Source: Synechococcus sp. CS-1330
GTDB taxonomy: Bacteria > Cyanobacteriota > Cyanobacteriia > PCC-6307 > Cyanobiaceae
Direction: 5' to 3'
NCBI GenBank assembly: GCA_025128025.1
Contig: JAHLYR010000026.1
Location: 1 to 56,620, forward strand
DNA length: 56,620 nucleotides
Below, in pieces: positions 35,777 to 45,725 of the stretch. The notes beneath the pieces were generated by a model, which was given only the letters and a program-made list of their open reading frames with translations, did not search any database and was not told where the DNA came from. Each line of letters begins with the position of its first letter. The stretch's first letter is position 1. Position numbers and translations under genes: made by a program.

Positions 35777-36544
35777 TTGAGCCCTTCCAACAGTCCAGAG
35801 AGTGGTCAGGTTGTCAATCAGGAGGGCGGCAGTCCCAACCCCTCCCTGATCCAGCCCGAACAGTCACCCCAAGAGAGCCCCTGGGCCTTCTGGCGCAGCG
35901 TGCTGATCACCCTGGCAGTGGCACTAGGTATTCGCCAGTTTCTGGTGGAAGCTCGCTACATCCCCTCGGGTTCGATGCTGCCAGGACTGCAGCTTCAGGA
36001 CCGCCTACTGGTGGAAAAGCTGAGCTATCGCCAGCGCTCGCCGCGGCGCGGCGAGATCGTCGTATTCCATTCACCCCACCGCTTTGACCCGGTGCTGGCA
36101 GCTGGATCAAGCTCCAATCCCCTGCGTTGCCTGCTGGTGAATCTGCCGCTCCTGGGCAGCCTGCCCGGGGTTGCCAACCCTGCCTGCGACGCCTACATCA
36201 AGAGGGTTGTAGCTCTTCCCGGTGAGAGGGTTGTGGTGGATCCAAGGGGTCACGTGTTCATCGATGGCCAGAGGCTGGCCGAGCCCTACGTCCAAGGCGA
36301 TTGCCCCGTAGATAGCCAAGGCATGGGTCCATGCCGAACCTTGAATGCCGTCGTTCCAGCTGGCCACGTGCTCACCCTGGGCGACAACCGGGCCAATAGC
36401 TGGGATGGCCGCTTCTGGCCTGGGGGAGCGTTCCTACCCGAAAGCGAAATCATCGGTCGGGCCTTCTGGCGCTTTTACCCCTTCAACCAAACCGGTGCCC
36501 TTGGAGTCACAAGCTCCAGTGATCAGCCGGCTGCAGGCCGGTAG
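35777..36544 (+). CDS. lepB: Signal peptidase I
   Basis: This membrane-bound serine protease removes signal peptides. A TTG start at 35777 is fixed by a strong Shine-Dalgarno AAGGAG at 35761-35766 with good spacing; the longer open frame has no such support. From there the protein has 255 residues: an acidic leader, one membrane span (about 40-58), the catalytic Ser66 in PSGSM, and the general-base Lys142 in IKRVVALPGE. GDNRANSWDGR is the C-terminal signature. It overlaps the dihydroorotase-like gene by 38 bp in convergent orientation. Confidence 0.95.
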   Translation: MSPSNSPESGQVVNQEGGSPNPSLIQPEQSPQESPWAFWRSVLITLAVALGIRQFLVEARYIPSGSMLPGLQLQDRLLVEKLSYRQRSPRRGEIVVFHSPHRFDPVLAAGSSSNPLRCLLVNLPLLGSLPGVANPACDAYIKRVVALPGERVVVDPRGHVFIDGQRLAEPYVQGDCPVDSQGMGPCRTLNAVVPAGHVLTLGDNRANSWDGRFWPGGAFLPESEIIGRAFWRFYPFNQTGALGVTSSSDQPAAGR

Positions 36545-37787
36545 CCCGCACGGCCCCGCATACCGACTGGCCCAAGCGAGGCTGGTTGGCTGCCATCGAC
36601 AAGGATTCACCCCGTTCCCAGCTCCAGGGGTGCTGGGGGTCGAACAGCAGCCAGCGGCGAGTTCCCTGGCTTAATTGCTCGGGGGGCAGCCCCAGCAACT
36701 CGGAGCCTCCCCAGCTCAGGGCCTGCCAGAGCAGCTCCACGCTCCAGCCGCGGCGCTCCACAAGCTCTTGCCACAACAGCGGCAGCACAAGCCCATGGCG
36801 GGCGCCATGGCCGGCCACTCCGGCCCGCCGCTGATCGAGGGGGAGCAGTTGCTCTTCCGCATCAAGCGGCAGATGGTGCACGGCCACGGCCGAAAGCAGC
36901 CGCTGCTCTAGGCCAGCGAGCAAGCCCAGGCGATCAGCGGGAGTTCCCAAACTGGGCCGCAGGCGCCAGCCCTCCTCGGTGGGGTGGAGATTGCCGCTAT
37001 CAGCTAGCAGGTGCCACCAGCTGACGCTGGCCAGGGGCCGCCTGGGGGCCTGGGCCAAGAGATCCACCCCAGCGGCTGTGGATAGGTTCATCAGCCGCAT
37101 AGCCACTGCGGAACGAGCCTGAGCCAGGCTGAGCAGGCTCTGCAGCGGCAGGGTTTCGCTGAGCTCCGGATCAAGGGGCCAGCCCGCCCGAAGAGCATCA
37201 ACTCCTTCGCGCACGAAGCCACCGCAGCTAAGGCCCGCATCGCGCGGGGCTACTAGCACGGGCCGGCTGCCCATCTCCGCCAGCAGCAGGCCCCGCTCCA
37301 GCAAAGCCAACGGTGGCTGCTGCTCAGCGCAGGCCAAACCAATGGCACCGGCAGCGATTTGATCGGCGTGGGGGGCCAGCTCCTGATCGGCACCCTCCAG
37401 ACTGAAGCTGCCCCAAAGCAGTAATTGCATCGGCTCAGCCCACTCCAAACCAAGCCGCTCCGGTCGATCGCGCCAGGGAGTAGCCCAGGGCAGCAGGGCC
37501 ACGGTGCCGTAGCCGCCAGCCGCAGCGGCGGCCGCCAAGCTGGCCAGATCTTCCGCTCGCCCGCCGCAAGGTTGCTCCAGCACGCTGTGGGGGTCAACCA
37601 ACACTGGGGCTAACAGCCAGGAACGGGCGTCGGTGGGGCTGAGGCCAAGGGCCTGGGCCCGCTGGCTGGCCTCTTCTCCCCAGAGGAGCAGCTCGCCACC
37701 CCTATCGATCAGGGCATCGGCGCTAGTGAGCGGCTGGCCAGGACCGGTGAGCAGCTGAACCTGGTGAAGCCAGAGGGGAAGAGTCAA
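36507..37787 (-). CDS. Dihydroorotase-like protein with degenerate metal-binding motif
   Basis: The 426-residue amidohydrolase-fold protein resembles the type I dihydroorotase family in length and overall pattern. The key N-terminal metal motif D-x-H-x-H-x-R reads DPHSVLEQP (Asp65, His67, then Val69), so the second His and the Arg are missing. The expected central metal ligands are also not visible. It may be the non-catalytic PyrC-like paralog described in some bacteria, acting as a structural partner of aspartate transcarbamoylase. No other pyrimidine gene is adjacent; pyrH is 9 kb away. Confidence 0.72.
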   Translation of the reverse strand: MTLPLWLHQVQLLTGPGQPLTSADALIDRGGELLLWGEEASQRAQALGLSPTDARSWLLAPVLVDPHSVLEQPCGGRAEDLASLAAAAAAGGYGTVALLPWATPWRDRPERLGLEWAEPMQLLLWGSFSLEGADQELAPHADQIAAGAIGLACAEQQPPLALLERGLLLAEMGSRPVLVAPRDAGLSCGGFVREGVDALRAGWPLDPELSETLPLQSLLSLAQARSAVAMRLMNLSTAAGVDLLAQAPRRPLASVSWWHLLADSGNLHPTEEGWRLRPSLGTPADRLGLLAGLEQRLLSAVAVHHLPLDAEEQLLPLDQRRAGVAGHGARHGLVLPLLWQELVERRGWSVELLWQALSWGGSELLGLPPEQLSQGTRRWLLFDPQHPWSWERGESLSMAANQPRLGQSVCGAVRATGLQPADHWSL

Positions 37788-37790
37788 AAT

Positions 37791-39125
37791 TCAGAGAGCA
37801 CCGGCGGCGGTGCGGTCCAACACGCCTCCAAGATGGGAGGTGAGGTTCATGGCGGCCACCACAGGACGGCCAGCTGGACCCTCGGGGTAATCAATCACCG
37901 TGACACCGCCATTGCCCTGCTTAATGGCCCAGATGTCAGCGGGTTGCAGGCCCAGCAGCCCGCACAGGATGGTCTTGTTGACCGCGTCGTGGGCCACCAC
38001 CAAGGCCGTTTCATCAGCGCGGAGGCTGGCAGCGATGCGAGCCCAGGTGGTTAAAGAGCGGTCCCATACCTCCTGGAGGGTCTCCCCATCAGGCATCTGC
38101 ACGGTGTGGGGTGCCCGCTTCCAATCGGCCAGCAGCTGGGGCCAACCTGCGGCGATCTCATGCTCCAAGCAGCCCTCCCAGAGGCCGTGGCCGATCTCCA
38201 CCAGGCCGGTGCTGCTGGTAAGGGGCACACCAGGATGGCTAGAGAGGATTGCCTCAGCCGTCTGGCGCGGCCTGGCCATGCAGCTGGTGTAAGCGCGATC
38301 GATGCTCACCGGGGCGAGAAAACTGCCAGCGGCCTCGGCCTGGGAGCGTCCGTTGGCATTGAGGGGAATGTCGATCTGGCCCTGAAAGCGACCCTCTCGG
38401 TTCCAGTCGGTTTCGCCGTGACGCACCAACAGCAGTCGGGCGCCTGAAGCTTTAGGGGGCAGGGGCTCACCAAGGTGGGCCACCCCATTGAGCGACTCCA
38501 CCTGGACGCCGCCCTTGCTGACATTGAGCACAGAAATGGAACAGTTGTCGACCCGCAGCCGGCGGAAGCCGCTGAGGGGCAGCTCCAGCAGGGCTAGTAA
38601 CAGGCAACGCAAGATGGCGTTATGGGCCACCAAGAGCACGGTCTGGGGAGGGGCCTGATCGTCAGCTAGCGCGGCGGCATGGCGATCAAAAAGCAAATGG
38701 CGGAACTGCTGGGCCTGGGCCATCAGCTCCGGCAAAGGCAGGTAAGCGCTGCCATCGGGGCGCTGCAGTTCAAGCAACTCAGGGGCTTGGCGCCATTGCT
38801 GCTCCTGCTCGGGGTAGCGCTCCCGCAACTCCTGTCGCAGCAGACCGCTCCAGGGGGCCAGATCAATTTCCAACAGCCCGTCCGCCTGTTCGGCAACCAG
38901 GCCTTGGCCCTGCTCGGCTAGGAGCAGTCGGGCGGTTTCAGCGGCTCGCCGCAAAGGGGAGCAGTAGGCAGCAGCGCAGGTCAGATCACGCAGGGCCGCT
39001 CCTGTGGCACAGGCCTGGCTCTGGCCAGTTGCCGTCAGGCTCGACAGGTCGTCGCGGCCCTGGATCCGATGCTCCAAATTGAAGCTGCTCAGCCCATGGC
39101 GCACCAACACAATCCGAAGGGGCAC
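37791..39125 (-). CDS. Double-domain histidine phosphatase (phosphoglycerate-mutase superfamily)
   Basis: Two complete histidine-phosphatase domains are joined in 444 residues. The first begins VLVRHGLSSFN and the second LLVRHGETDWN; each has its own later catalytic His (in VAHNAIL and VAHDAVN). Such tandem proteins occur in cyanobacteria and are often annotated alpha-ribazole phosphatase or phosphoglycerate mutase. Phosphoserine phosphatase is another known activity in the superfamily. Both active sites look intact. It lies 3 bp after the stop of the dihydroorotase-like gene. Confidence 0.87.
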   Translation of the reverse strand: MPLRIVLVRHGLSSFNLEHRIQGRDDLSSLTATGQSQACATGAALRDLTCAAAYCSPLRRAAETARLLLAEQGQGLVAEQADGLLEIDLAPWSGLLRQELRERYPEQEQQWRQAPELLELQRPDGSAYLPLPELMAQAQQFRHLLFDRHAAALADDQAPPQTVLLVAHNAILRCLLLALLELPLSGFRRLRVDNCSISVLNVSKGGVQVESLNGVAHLGEPLPPKASGARLLLVRHGETDWNREGRFQGQIDIPLNANGRSQAEAAGSFLAPVSIDRAYTSCMARPRQTAEAILSSHPGVPLTSSTGLVEIGHGLWEGCLEHEIAAGWPQLLADWKRAPHTVQMPDGETLQEVWDRSLTTWARIAASLRADETALVVAHDAVNKTILCGLLGLQPADIWAIKQGNGGVTVIDYPEGPAGRPVVAAMNLTSHLGGVLDRTAAGAL

Positions 39126-39208
39126 GGGCTCGTCGCTGCTCAGATCCCATCGTATGGGAGGGGTGCGGGCCAGAATCCCGACACCGGTGCGCCCTGGAGG
39201 GCCTGCGT

Positions 39209-40624
39209 TTGAACGCCAGTCCCCCCCCGCAACCCCGCCAGAGCGCCCGATGGACCACTGGACTTGCCCTGCTGAGCCTGGTGCTCAGTGGCCTGCTTTG
39301 GATCACTGGCCTGGTTGACAGCCTGCAACGCCCATCTGTGGGCAATTCCCTGGAGCTGCGCCAACTGGAGCTGACCGCTCTGGCAGCACCAGCACTGCCG
39401 GCTGGCCTGCGCCAAGCCCTCACCGGCGCCCAGCCCCTCGAAGCCCTGCGCCTTGATCTGCAGAAACAGTTGGATGGCAATCCCGTGCCGCCAGCACCGC
39501 AGCAAGAGCTGCAACTGGCCCTACTGGAGCTTCAGGCTGGCCAGGGGAGTGCAGCACGCCAGCGGCTGCAAGAACTAAATCAGCAGGTGCCATCTGAGCA
39601 GCGCCTACTGCTCAAGGCCCTGCTCGAGCCAGCATCCAGAACCGCCACCAGCGCCCCAGAGCAAGCGGCACTGGAGCAACTACTTAGGGGCTGGGGCCTG
39701 TCTCCCCTGAGCAGCCAACTGGTGTGCCAAGCCCTAAGCGATCCCCAAGCTGCTTGTGGAGATCGCGTCGCCCAGCAGGTAGCAGTGCTGCGCCTATTCG
39801 GAACCGCCGTAATGCCGGTGCTACTGCTGCTATTTGGCTCAGCCCTGCTGCTCCGTGAACTGTGGCTGCGCTGGCGCGGCAAGGCAGCTCCGCCCGCCCC
39901 CCTGGTAGGGCCACCTCTCACCCTGGCGGAGGTGACCCTGCTGATCGCTGGCGGATTCGTGGTGCTGGGCGAGCTGGTGATGCCCCTGGTGCTGGCGCCG
40001 CTGTTGCAGGGGCTGCTCAAGCCGTTGGCCGGTCAGCCTGCCCTACAACAGGGATTGCTGGTATTGGGGCTATACAGCGGCCTGATGGCAGCGCCACTGG
40101 TCTTGTTATGGAGCCAGCTGCGACCCCATGGACCCAAGCCCCAGGGAGGCTGGTTGCAGTGGCACTGGCAGCCGCTGGCCAGTGCGTTGAGCCGAGCTTT
40201 GCTGCAGGTGTTGCTGGTGTTGCCTCTCGTAGCCCTGGTGGGATGGCTACTGGAGCGCTTAGTTGGCGATCCCGGCGGCAGCAATCCCCTGCTTGAGCTC
40301 GTGCTCAACAGCGCTAATCCCCTTGCCCTGCTCTGTTTCGCCATCACGGCCCTGGTGCTGGCACCTTTATTTGAAGAAACCCTTTTCCGGGGGGTGCTGC
40401 TGCCGGTGCTGGCCCAGCGCTGGGGGGGGATGGCTGCCGTGGTGGTGAGCGCCCTGCTTTTCGGTATCGCCCACCTCAGCCTGGGAGAACTTCCCCCTTT
40501 ATTCGTGTTGGGGCTAGGGCTGGGCTGGCTCCGGCTGCAGAGCGGACGGCTCGGGCCCAGCGTGCTTATGCACAGCCTTTGGAATGGCCTCACCTTTGCC
40601 AATCTGTTGTTACTTGCTGGCTGA
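39209..40624 (+). CDS. CPBP-family intramembrane metalloprotease
   Basis: The 471-residue polytopic membrane protein has a long N-terminal part with helical repeats and about eight membrane spans. The CPBP (Abi/Rce1) motifs are LFEETLFRG (EExxxR) and a later HLSLG and SLWNGL with the conserved His and Asn. Family members cleave within or near membranes; some function in bacteriocin self-immunity, but plant/cyanobacterial roles are little known. The TTG at 39209 has GGAGG 8 bp upstream (39196-39200), which supports this start. Confidence 0.87.
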   Translation: MNASPPPQPRQSARWTTGLALLSLVLSGLLWITGLVDSLQRPSVGNSLELRQLELTALAAPALPAGLRQALTGAQPLEALRLDLQKQLDGNPVPPAPQQELQLALLELQAGQGSAARQRLQELNQQVPSEQRLLLKALLEPASRTATSAPEQAALEQLLRGWGLSPLSSQLVCQALSDPQAACGDRVAQQVAVLRLFGTAVMPVLLLLFGSALLLRELWLRWRGKAAPPAPLVGPPLTLAEVTLLIAGGFVVLGELVMPLVLAPLLQGLLKPLAGQPALQQGLLVLGLYSGLMAAPLVLLWSQLRPHGPKPQGGWLQWHWQPLASALSRALLQVLLVLPLVALVGWLLERLVGDPGGSNPLLELVLNSANPLALLCFAITALVLAPLFEETLFRGVLLPVLAQRWGGMAAVVVSALLFGIAHLSLGELPPLFVLGLGLGWLRLQSGRLGPSVLMHSLWNGLTFANLLLLAG

Positions 40625-40657
40625 GTGTCTGCCAACCCTTGCTGCTAGGCGCCAAGG

Positions 40658-41164
40658 ATGGTTCAATCGCGCAGTGCTTTACCTGCTCCCTTGGTTGCCT
40701 CCCTATCGCCTCGGCAGGCTCCAGTGCGCAGCGTGACTGCAGGTACAAATCCAAGTCCCAAGCTGCAGCAACGCACGCTCAAGCTGATCCAGGGTTCGCT
40801 CTCGGGCCGCAAAATCGAGCGCCGTGCACCTTGGATCTCCAACCTGCACAGGGCCACCGATGGCACCCTGGCTGGTCTGGGAATCTGCATGTTTGCCCTC
40901 AGTGCCCTAACCCTGCACTGGCAAAACCAATGGGGTGTCAGCTACCAGCAGATGGAGTCGTCCCAGGTTCTGGAGCACAAGCTGCAGGAATCTGCCGCCC
41001 TGCTGGAACAGCACCACCTTGGCGCCGTGAAGCGTCCAGGCTGGCTGGTACCCACCAGCAGCGAAAAACTCATATACCTGCCGGCCCCAAGCGTGGAGTC
41101 AGGCCCAATCGGCTTACCACTGCTGAGCAGCCTGCCCCTGCGCCAGATCAGGACGGGCTACTGA
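40658..41164 (+). CDS. FtsL-like division protein candidate upstream of ftsI
   Basis: The 168-residue bitopic protein has a basic cytosolic N-terminus (about 65 residues), a single membrane span (about 70-88), and a short periplasmic helix (VSYQQMESSQVLEHKLQESA) of coiled-coil type. This is the layout of FtsL. It lies 13 bp before ftsI, where FtsL is encoded in most bacteria. Sequence similarity to known FtsL is not evident by eye, so the name is a position-based inference. Confidence 0.5.
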   Translation: MVQSRSALPAPLVASLSPRQAPVRSVTAGTNPSPKLQQRTLKLIQGSLSGRKIERRAPWISNLHRATDGTLAGLGICMFALSALTLHWQNQWGVSYQQMESSQVLEHKLQESAALLEQHHLGAVKRPGWLVPTSSEKLIYLPAPSVESGPIGLPLLSSLPLRQIRTGY

Positions 41165-41177
41165 TGGCAACATTCCT

Positions 41178-42995
41178 ATGAACAACAGCCGTCAGCGGGG
41201 TCAGGTTCAGTCTCCTCGCCGGTCCCAGCAGCGGGTAGTAGCAATCCAACCTGTGCCCGCCGGACGCCTGGTTGCTGTTTATGGCTTGCTCTGTGCCGGT
41301 TTAGTTGGCCTGGCTGGTCGGTTGGCCTGGCTCCAGGTGGTGGATGCCACCAACCTGCAGACCCGTGCCCATGCCATCCAGACCCAAACCACTAAGCCCA
41401 TCGGCAAGCGGCGCACGATCGTCGATCGCAATGGCCGTCTTGTTGCACTCGATGAGCAGCGCTTCACGCTCTGGGCCCATCCCCGTTACTTCAATTTCCC
41501 AGGCGACGACCCCCAGAAGATCCGCACGGCAGATGAGGTGGCCGGAAAGCTGGCGGCAGTGCTTGCCCAGCCCGAGCCAGTTCTGCTGCAAACCATGGCC
41601 GGCCGGCCCAGCGGGGTGAAACTGCGCACCGACCTCGACCCCGAAACGGCCGAACGGGTAAGCCAATTGGGCATTAGTGGTCTCGACCTGGAGGCCTATC
41701 CACACCGGATCTATCCCCAGGGCTCCCTTTTCGCCAATGTGGTCGGCTTTCTCAATTTGGAACGCGTTCCCCAAGCTGGCCTGGAGCAAAGCCGCGACAG
41801 TGATCTCAAGCGCCAGGAGACGGCCGTGCAGATGCGACGCGGTGCTGATGGCACCCCCCTTCCCGCTGGCCTAACGGCCGGCTCTCTCTACGGCGACGAC
41901 CTACGCCTGCAGCTCACCCTTGACGCCCGTTTGCAACAGGTAGCTGTTCAGGCATTGGCAAAGCAGGTGAAAAAGTGGAACGCCAAGCGCGGCGCGGCAC
42001 TGGTAATGGACGTGCGCAATGGCGAAATGCTGGCGCTGGCTTCCACACCCACCTACGACCCCAATAAGTTCTGGACGTTTAATCCAGGGTTGTTCCGCGA
42101 ATGGTCTGTGCAGGACCTCTACGAACCTGGCTCCACCTTCAAGCCGATCAACCTGGCGGTGGCCCTACAGGAAAAAGCCATTGAGGCAAATGGTCGCGTT
42201 GCCGACACCGGCCAGCTCAGCATCGGGGGCTGGCCAATCTTCAACCACGACAAAAAGGCTAATGGCTTAATTGATTTCCCTACCGTTCTACAGGTGTCTA
42301 GCAACGTCGGCATGGTGAGGGCCATGGCCCAGGTGAAGCGCGATCGCTTCTGGCACTGGTTGCGCAGTATGGGGATCGACGAAACCCCCGACACCGACCT
42401 GCCCGGGGCGGTAGCAGGCGAGCTCAAGTCGCGGAAGGATTTCACCGGCCAGGCGATCGAACCTGCTGTAGCCGCCTTTGGACAGGGGTTTTCCCTCACC
42501 CCGCTGAAGTTGCTGCAACTGCACGCCATGCTTGCCAACGGCGGCCGTCTGGTGAGTCCGCACATCACCCGCGGACTGCGCTCCGGCGATGCCCTAGCCA
42601 GCGCACCCGGCGGCAGTGGTCTTCAGTTGCTTGATCCCGGGGTCACCCGCACGGTGATGGCCTGGATGGAATCGGTGGTGGACAACAGCAGCGGCCTGGG
42701 TATGAAGATTCCCGGTTACCGCATCGGCGGCAAGACCGGCACCGCCCAGAAAGCTGAGCGTGGTGTCTATATCCCAGGGGCCCTGATCACCAGCTTTGTA
42801 GGCCACCTCCCCATCGACGATCCCCGCTACGTGGTGCTGGTGGTGGTGGATGAGCCCAAGGGGGGCAACACCTTCGGCTCCACGGTGGCAGCGCCAGTAG
42901 CGCGCCAGATCATCGACGCCCTGCTGGTGCTGGAGCGGATCCCCCCTTCCCGCCCCAAGGAGCTGCAGAGAGCAGTCTCTAGGCCACGCGCCTGA
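41178..42995 (+). CDS. ftsI: Peptidoglycan D,D-transpeptidase FtsI (septal PBP)
   Basis: This class B penicillin-binding protein makes septal peptidoglycan. The 605 residues include a basic cytosolic tail, one membrane span (about 30-52), a pedestal domain with KRRTIVDRNGRLVALD, and the transpeptidase. The three active-site boxes are intact: STFK (Ser319, Lys322), SSN (near 370) and KTGT (near 515). It is followed after about 115 bp by transaldolase. The upstream FtsL-like gene is 13 bp away. Confidence 0.96.
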   Translation: MNNSRQRGQVQSPRRSQQRVVAIQPVPAGRLVAVYGLLCAGLVGLAGRLAWLQVVDATNLQTRAHAIQTQTTKPIGKRRTIVDRNGRLVALDEQRFTLWAHPRYFNFPGDDPQKIRTADEVAGKLAAVLAQPEPVLLQTMAGRPSGVKLRTDLDPETAERVSQLGISGLDLEAYPHRIYPQGSLFANVVGFLNLERVPQAGLEQSRDSDLKRQETAVQMRRGADGTPLPAGLTAGSLYGDDLRLQLTLDARLQQVAVQALAKQVKKWNAKRGAALVMDVRNGEMLALASTPTYDPNKFWTFNPGLFREWSVQDLYEPGSTFKPINLAVALQEKAIEANGRVADTGQLSIGGWPIFNHDKKANGLIDFPTVLQVSSNVGMVRAMAQVKRDRFWHWLRSMGIDETPDTDLPGAVAGELKSRKDFTGQAIEPAVAAFGQGFSLTPLKLLQLHAMLANGGRLVSPHITRGLRSGDALASAPGGSGLQLLDPGVTRTVMAWMESVVDNSSGLGMKIPGYRIGGKTGTAQKAERGVYIPGALITSFVGHLPIDDPRYVVLVVVDEPKGGNTFGSTVAAPVARQIIDALLVLERIPPSRPKELQRAVSRPRA

Positions 42996-43111
42996 GCGCC
43001 TGTGGCCGTTCCCTCAAGTTAAGGCATTGCTGCTGAGACAACCCGAAAACGCTGGCTAGCTTGGCTGTAACCCGGGTCGATGCTCCGCCATCAGCCCCCC
43101 TCATCCAGCCA

Positions 43112-44128
43112 ATGGCCAACCTGCTCGACCAACTCGCCGCCATGACCGTGGTGGTCGCCGACACCGGTGACATAGACGCGATCAAGCAGTTCACGCCCCG
43201 CGACGCCACCACCAACCCATCGCTGATCCTGGCGGCAGCCCAGATCCCCACTTACCAGAATCTGATAGATCTCTCCTTGCAGGAGTCGCGCCAGGTGATG
43301 GGTGCCGATGCTGGCGCCGATGCGGTGGTGCGCGAAGCCCTCGATGAGATCTGCATCACCTTCGGCAAGGAGATCCTCAAGATCGTGCCAGGGCGCGTCT
43401 CCACTGAAGTTGACGCCCGCCTCAGTTACGACACCGAGGCAACGATCACCAAGGCCCGCAAACTCATAGGCCTCTACAACCAAGCCGGCATCAGCAACGA
43501 CCGGGTACTGATCAAGGTGGCCTCCACCTGGGAAGGTATTTGCGCAGCTGAACAACTGGAACGGGAAGGTATCCACTGCAACCTCACCCTTCTGTTTGGC
43601 TTCGCCCAGGCCGTCGCCTGCGCGGAAGCCGGCGTCACCCTGATCTCTCCCTTTGTGGGGCGGATCCTCGATTGGTACAAAAAGAGCAGCGGCCGCGATG
43701 GCTATCCCGGCCCAGAAGATCCCGGTGTGATCTCCGTAACCCAAATCTTCAACTACTTCAAGACCTACGGCTACAAGACCGAGGTGATGGGGGCCAGTTT
43801 CCGCAACATTGAAGAGATCATTGAACTGGCCGGTTGCGACCTGCTGACGATTTCGCCGGCGCTGCTTGATCGGCTGCGCCACACCGATGGCGAGCTAGAG
43901 CGCAAGCTCAACGCCTTCGACCCCGCCCCCACCGACGCCCAGATCCACCTAGACGAAGATCATTTCCGTCAGATGCTGGCCGCCGATCCAATGGCCACCG
44001 AGAAACTCGATGAGGGCATCCGTGGTTTCTGCAAGGCCATCGAATCCCTAGAAGCCCAGCTAGCCCACCGCCTTGGTGAATTGGAAGGGGCTGCTGTCCT
44101 GGTGGGGACCGGCTTGAACCAGGCTTAA
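43112..44128 (+). CDS. tal: Transaldolase
   Basis: This pentose phosphate enzyme transfers dihydroxyacetone from sedoheptulose-7-phosphate to glyceraldehyde-3-phosphate. From the ATG at 43112 it is 338 residues. The Schiff-base lysine is Lys135 in [14 protein letters not shown]. The N-terminal VVADTGDI (Asp20) and the later [16 protein letters not shown] and [11 protein letters not shown] complete the class signature. An upstream frame to 43061 adds no family sequence. Confidence 0.95.
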   Translation: MANLLDQLAAMTVVVADTGDIDAIKQFTPRDATTNPSLILAAAQIPTYQNLIDLSLQESRQVMGADAGADAVVREALDEICITFGKEILKIVPGRVSTEVDARLSYDTEATITKARKLIGLYNQAGISNDRVLIKVASTWEGICAAEQLEREGIHCNLTLLFGFAQAVACAEAGVTLISPFVGRILDWYKKSSGRDGYPGPEDPGVISVTQIFNYFKTYGYKTEVMGASFRNIEEIIELAGCDLLTISPALLDRLRHTDGELERKLNAFDPAPTDAQIHLDEDHFRQMLAADPMATEKLDEGIRGFCKAIESLEAQLAHRLGELEGAAVLVGTGLNQA

Positions 44129-44172
44129 CCGAGGTAAGCCACACTGACTAATCAGTACTGGATAGCGGCCTC

Positions 44173-44550
44173 GTGAACGCCCTCGACACCATGCGCGCCT
44201 TGGCCAGCAATGGTGAGGTTGTCAAGCTTGAGCCCGGAGAGCTAATTTTTAGCTCTGGAGAGGCCGGCGACTGCATGTTTGGCCTACTTGAAGGATCGGT
44301 TCAGCTCAGCTGGAACGGCGACCAAGGTCACGAACAGATCAACGCCGGCGATGTATTCGGGGCAGGCGCCTTGGTGACCAGTGATCACCGCCGCTACGGC
44401 AATGCCAAGGCCCTAACCACCTGCAAGGTGCTCGTGATGAACCGTGAAAAATTCCTGTTTGCCGTGCAGGAATCGCCGATGTTTGCGATTGAGCTGCTGG
44501 GATCAATCGACCAGCGGCTGCGCCAACTCAAGGACTGCACCAAGATCTGA
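44173..44550 (+). CDS. Stand-alone cyclic-nucleotide-binding domain protein
   Basis: The 125-residue protein consists of a single CNB (Crp-type) beta-roll domain: IFSSGEAGDCMFGLLEGSVQ, then the phosphate-cassette area INAGDVFGAGAL, and a C-terminal helix. There is no DNA-binding helix-turn-helix, so it is not a transcription factor. The cassette lacks the usual Arg-Ser contact for cAMP, so ligand binding is uncertain. The start is a GTG at 44173. A short inverted repeat (ACTGA...TCAGT at 44143-44156) lies upstream. Confidence 0.8.
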   Translation: MNALDTMRALASNGEVVKLEPGELIFSSGEAGDCMFGLLEGSVQLSWNGDQGHEQINAGDVFGAGALVTSDHRRYGNAKALTTCKVLVMNREKFLFAVQESPMFAIELLGSIDQRLRQLKDCTKI

Positions 44551-44558
44551 CCCGACCC

Positions 44559-45725
44559 TCAATTGCGCTGAAACAGCAGTCGCCGGATCACACGCTGGGC
44601 GATATCGCCATAGCCCATCTCGCCGGAAAGGATCTGGGCGATGCGCTGGGGAGCCGTTGGCCGCTTTATGCCGAGTTGGTAGCCAACCCGCGGCACCCGG
44701 TAGAACACCTGGGCGATGCGCTTGCCCCAGGCCATCGAGGCGCCCCATTCAGCCCGCATGCGATTGGTGTAGCCCGCCAGGGCCTGACTATCACCGGCCA
44801 GCCAGGGAATCAGAGCTTCTGCGGCCCTGCAGCCGCTGATCAGGGCGGGCCGTAGCCCCTCGGCCAGGAAGGGATCGCAGAGGGAGGCGGCATCGCCCAC
44901 CACCACCAAACCGGCATTGGCACCCTGGCCATGCAAGGGGTGGTGGCCATCCCAGATGCGTAGGCGGCCAGGCTGGCGAACGCCGGCCTGCGGCGGCAGG
45001 CCGAGGCTGGGCAGCAGCTGGCTGAGAACCGCGTCGGCATTGGCGGGGTCTCGACCGATGAAGGTGCCCACGCCAATGCTGTAGCCCCCCTTGCGGGGGA
45101 AGGTCCAGCAAAAACCGTGGCGCACCAGGCCAAATTCAAAGCGGGCCGTGCTCGGGTCGCTCACCTCGCAATCCACCTCCACCGACACCGTTTCGGCGTA
45201 GCGGGGCTGGCTTGGACCAAGGCCATGGCGGGCCGCCAACAGGGAGCCTGAGCCATCGGCGATGACCACGGTCCGGGTCTGTAGCTGCAACGGTTTCCCC
45301 TCCGGCCCGCGAGCCTGAAGCTGCCAGCAATCGCCTGCGCGCTGCAGGCTCTCCACCGCCACCCCAGTCAGGAAAGTGGCTCCAGCGGCCTGGGCCTGCT
45401 CCACCAAATAGGCATCGAGCACGGAGCGGCGCACGATCCAGAAGGGCGAATCACCGGGCAGGACCGCCGTGACCGGGTCGCCAAGGCACCAGGTGAAGCG
45501 CACCTGGTCAATCACCGAATCAACGGCAGGGCTGAGATCGAAGGGAAATAGCCCCTGCATCGAGGCCGCTATACCACCACCGCAAGGCTTGGATCGGGGG
45601 AAGCTGGCTCGCTCCAGCAGCAGCACCTCTAAACCGCTAGCGGCTAGGTGGAAGGCAGCAGCAGCGCCAGCCGCACCAGCGCCGACCACCACGACATCAG
45701 CCACGCCAGCCGGCGAGCTAGTCAC
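44559..45725 (-). CDS. Geranylgeranyl-reductase-family FAD protein
   Basis: The 388-residue flavoprotein starts with the dinucleotide site [17 protein letters not shown]. It contains [11 protein letters not shown] and the second FAD motif [20 protein letters not shown]. The family includes ChlP, which reduces the geranylgeranyl tail of chlorophyll, and archaeal lipid reductases. True cyanobacterial ChlP has additional conserved regions, so this is more safely called a family member. The start overlaps the frr stop by 4 bp, placing it in the frr-pyrH-cobO operon. Confidence 0.83.
   Translation of the reverse strand: MTSSPAGVADVVVVGAGAAGAAAAFHLAASGLEVLLLERASFPRSKPCGGGIAASMQGLFPFDLSPAVDSVIDQVRFTWCLGDPVTAVLPGDSPFWIVRRSVLDAYLVEQAQAAGATFLTGVAVESLQRAGDCWQLQARGPEGKPLQLQTRTVVIADGSGSLLAARHGLGPSQPRYAETVSVEVDCEVSDPSTARFEFGLVRHGFCWTFPRKGGYSIGVGTFIGRDPANADAVLSQLLPSLGLPPQAGVRQPGRLRIWDGHHPLHGQGANAGLVVVGDAASLCDPFLAEGLRPALISGCRAAEALIPWLAGDSQALAGYTNRMRAEWGASMAWGKRIAQVFYRVPRVGYQLGIKRPTAPQRIAQILSGEMGYGDIAQRVIRRLLFQRN

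Noticed and set aside
44143-44156. ACTGA-N4-TCAGT inverted repeat before the cyclic-nucleotide-binding gene as a Crp/NtcA site
   Set aside because: It does not match the Crp or NtcA consensus. It is too short to call more than a small hairpin.
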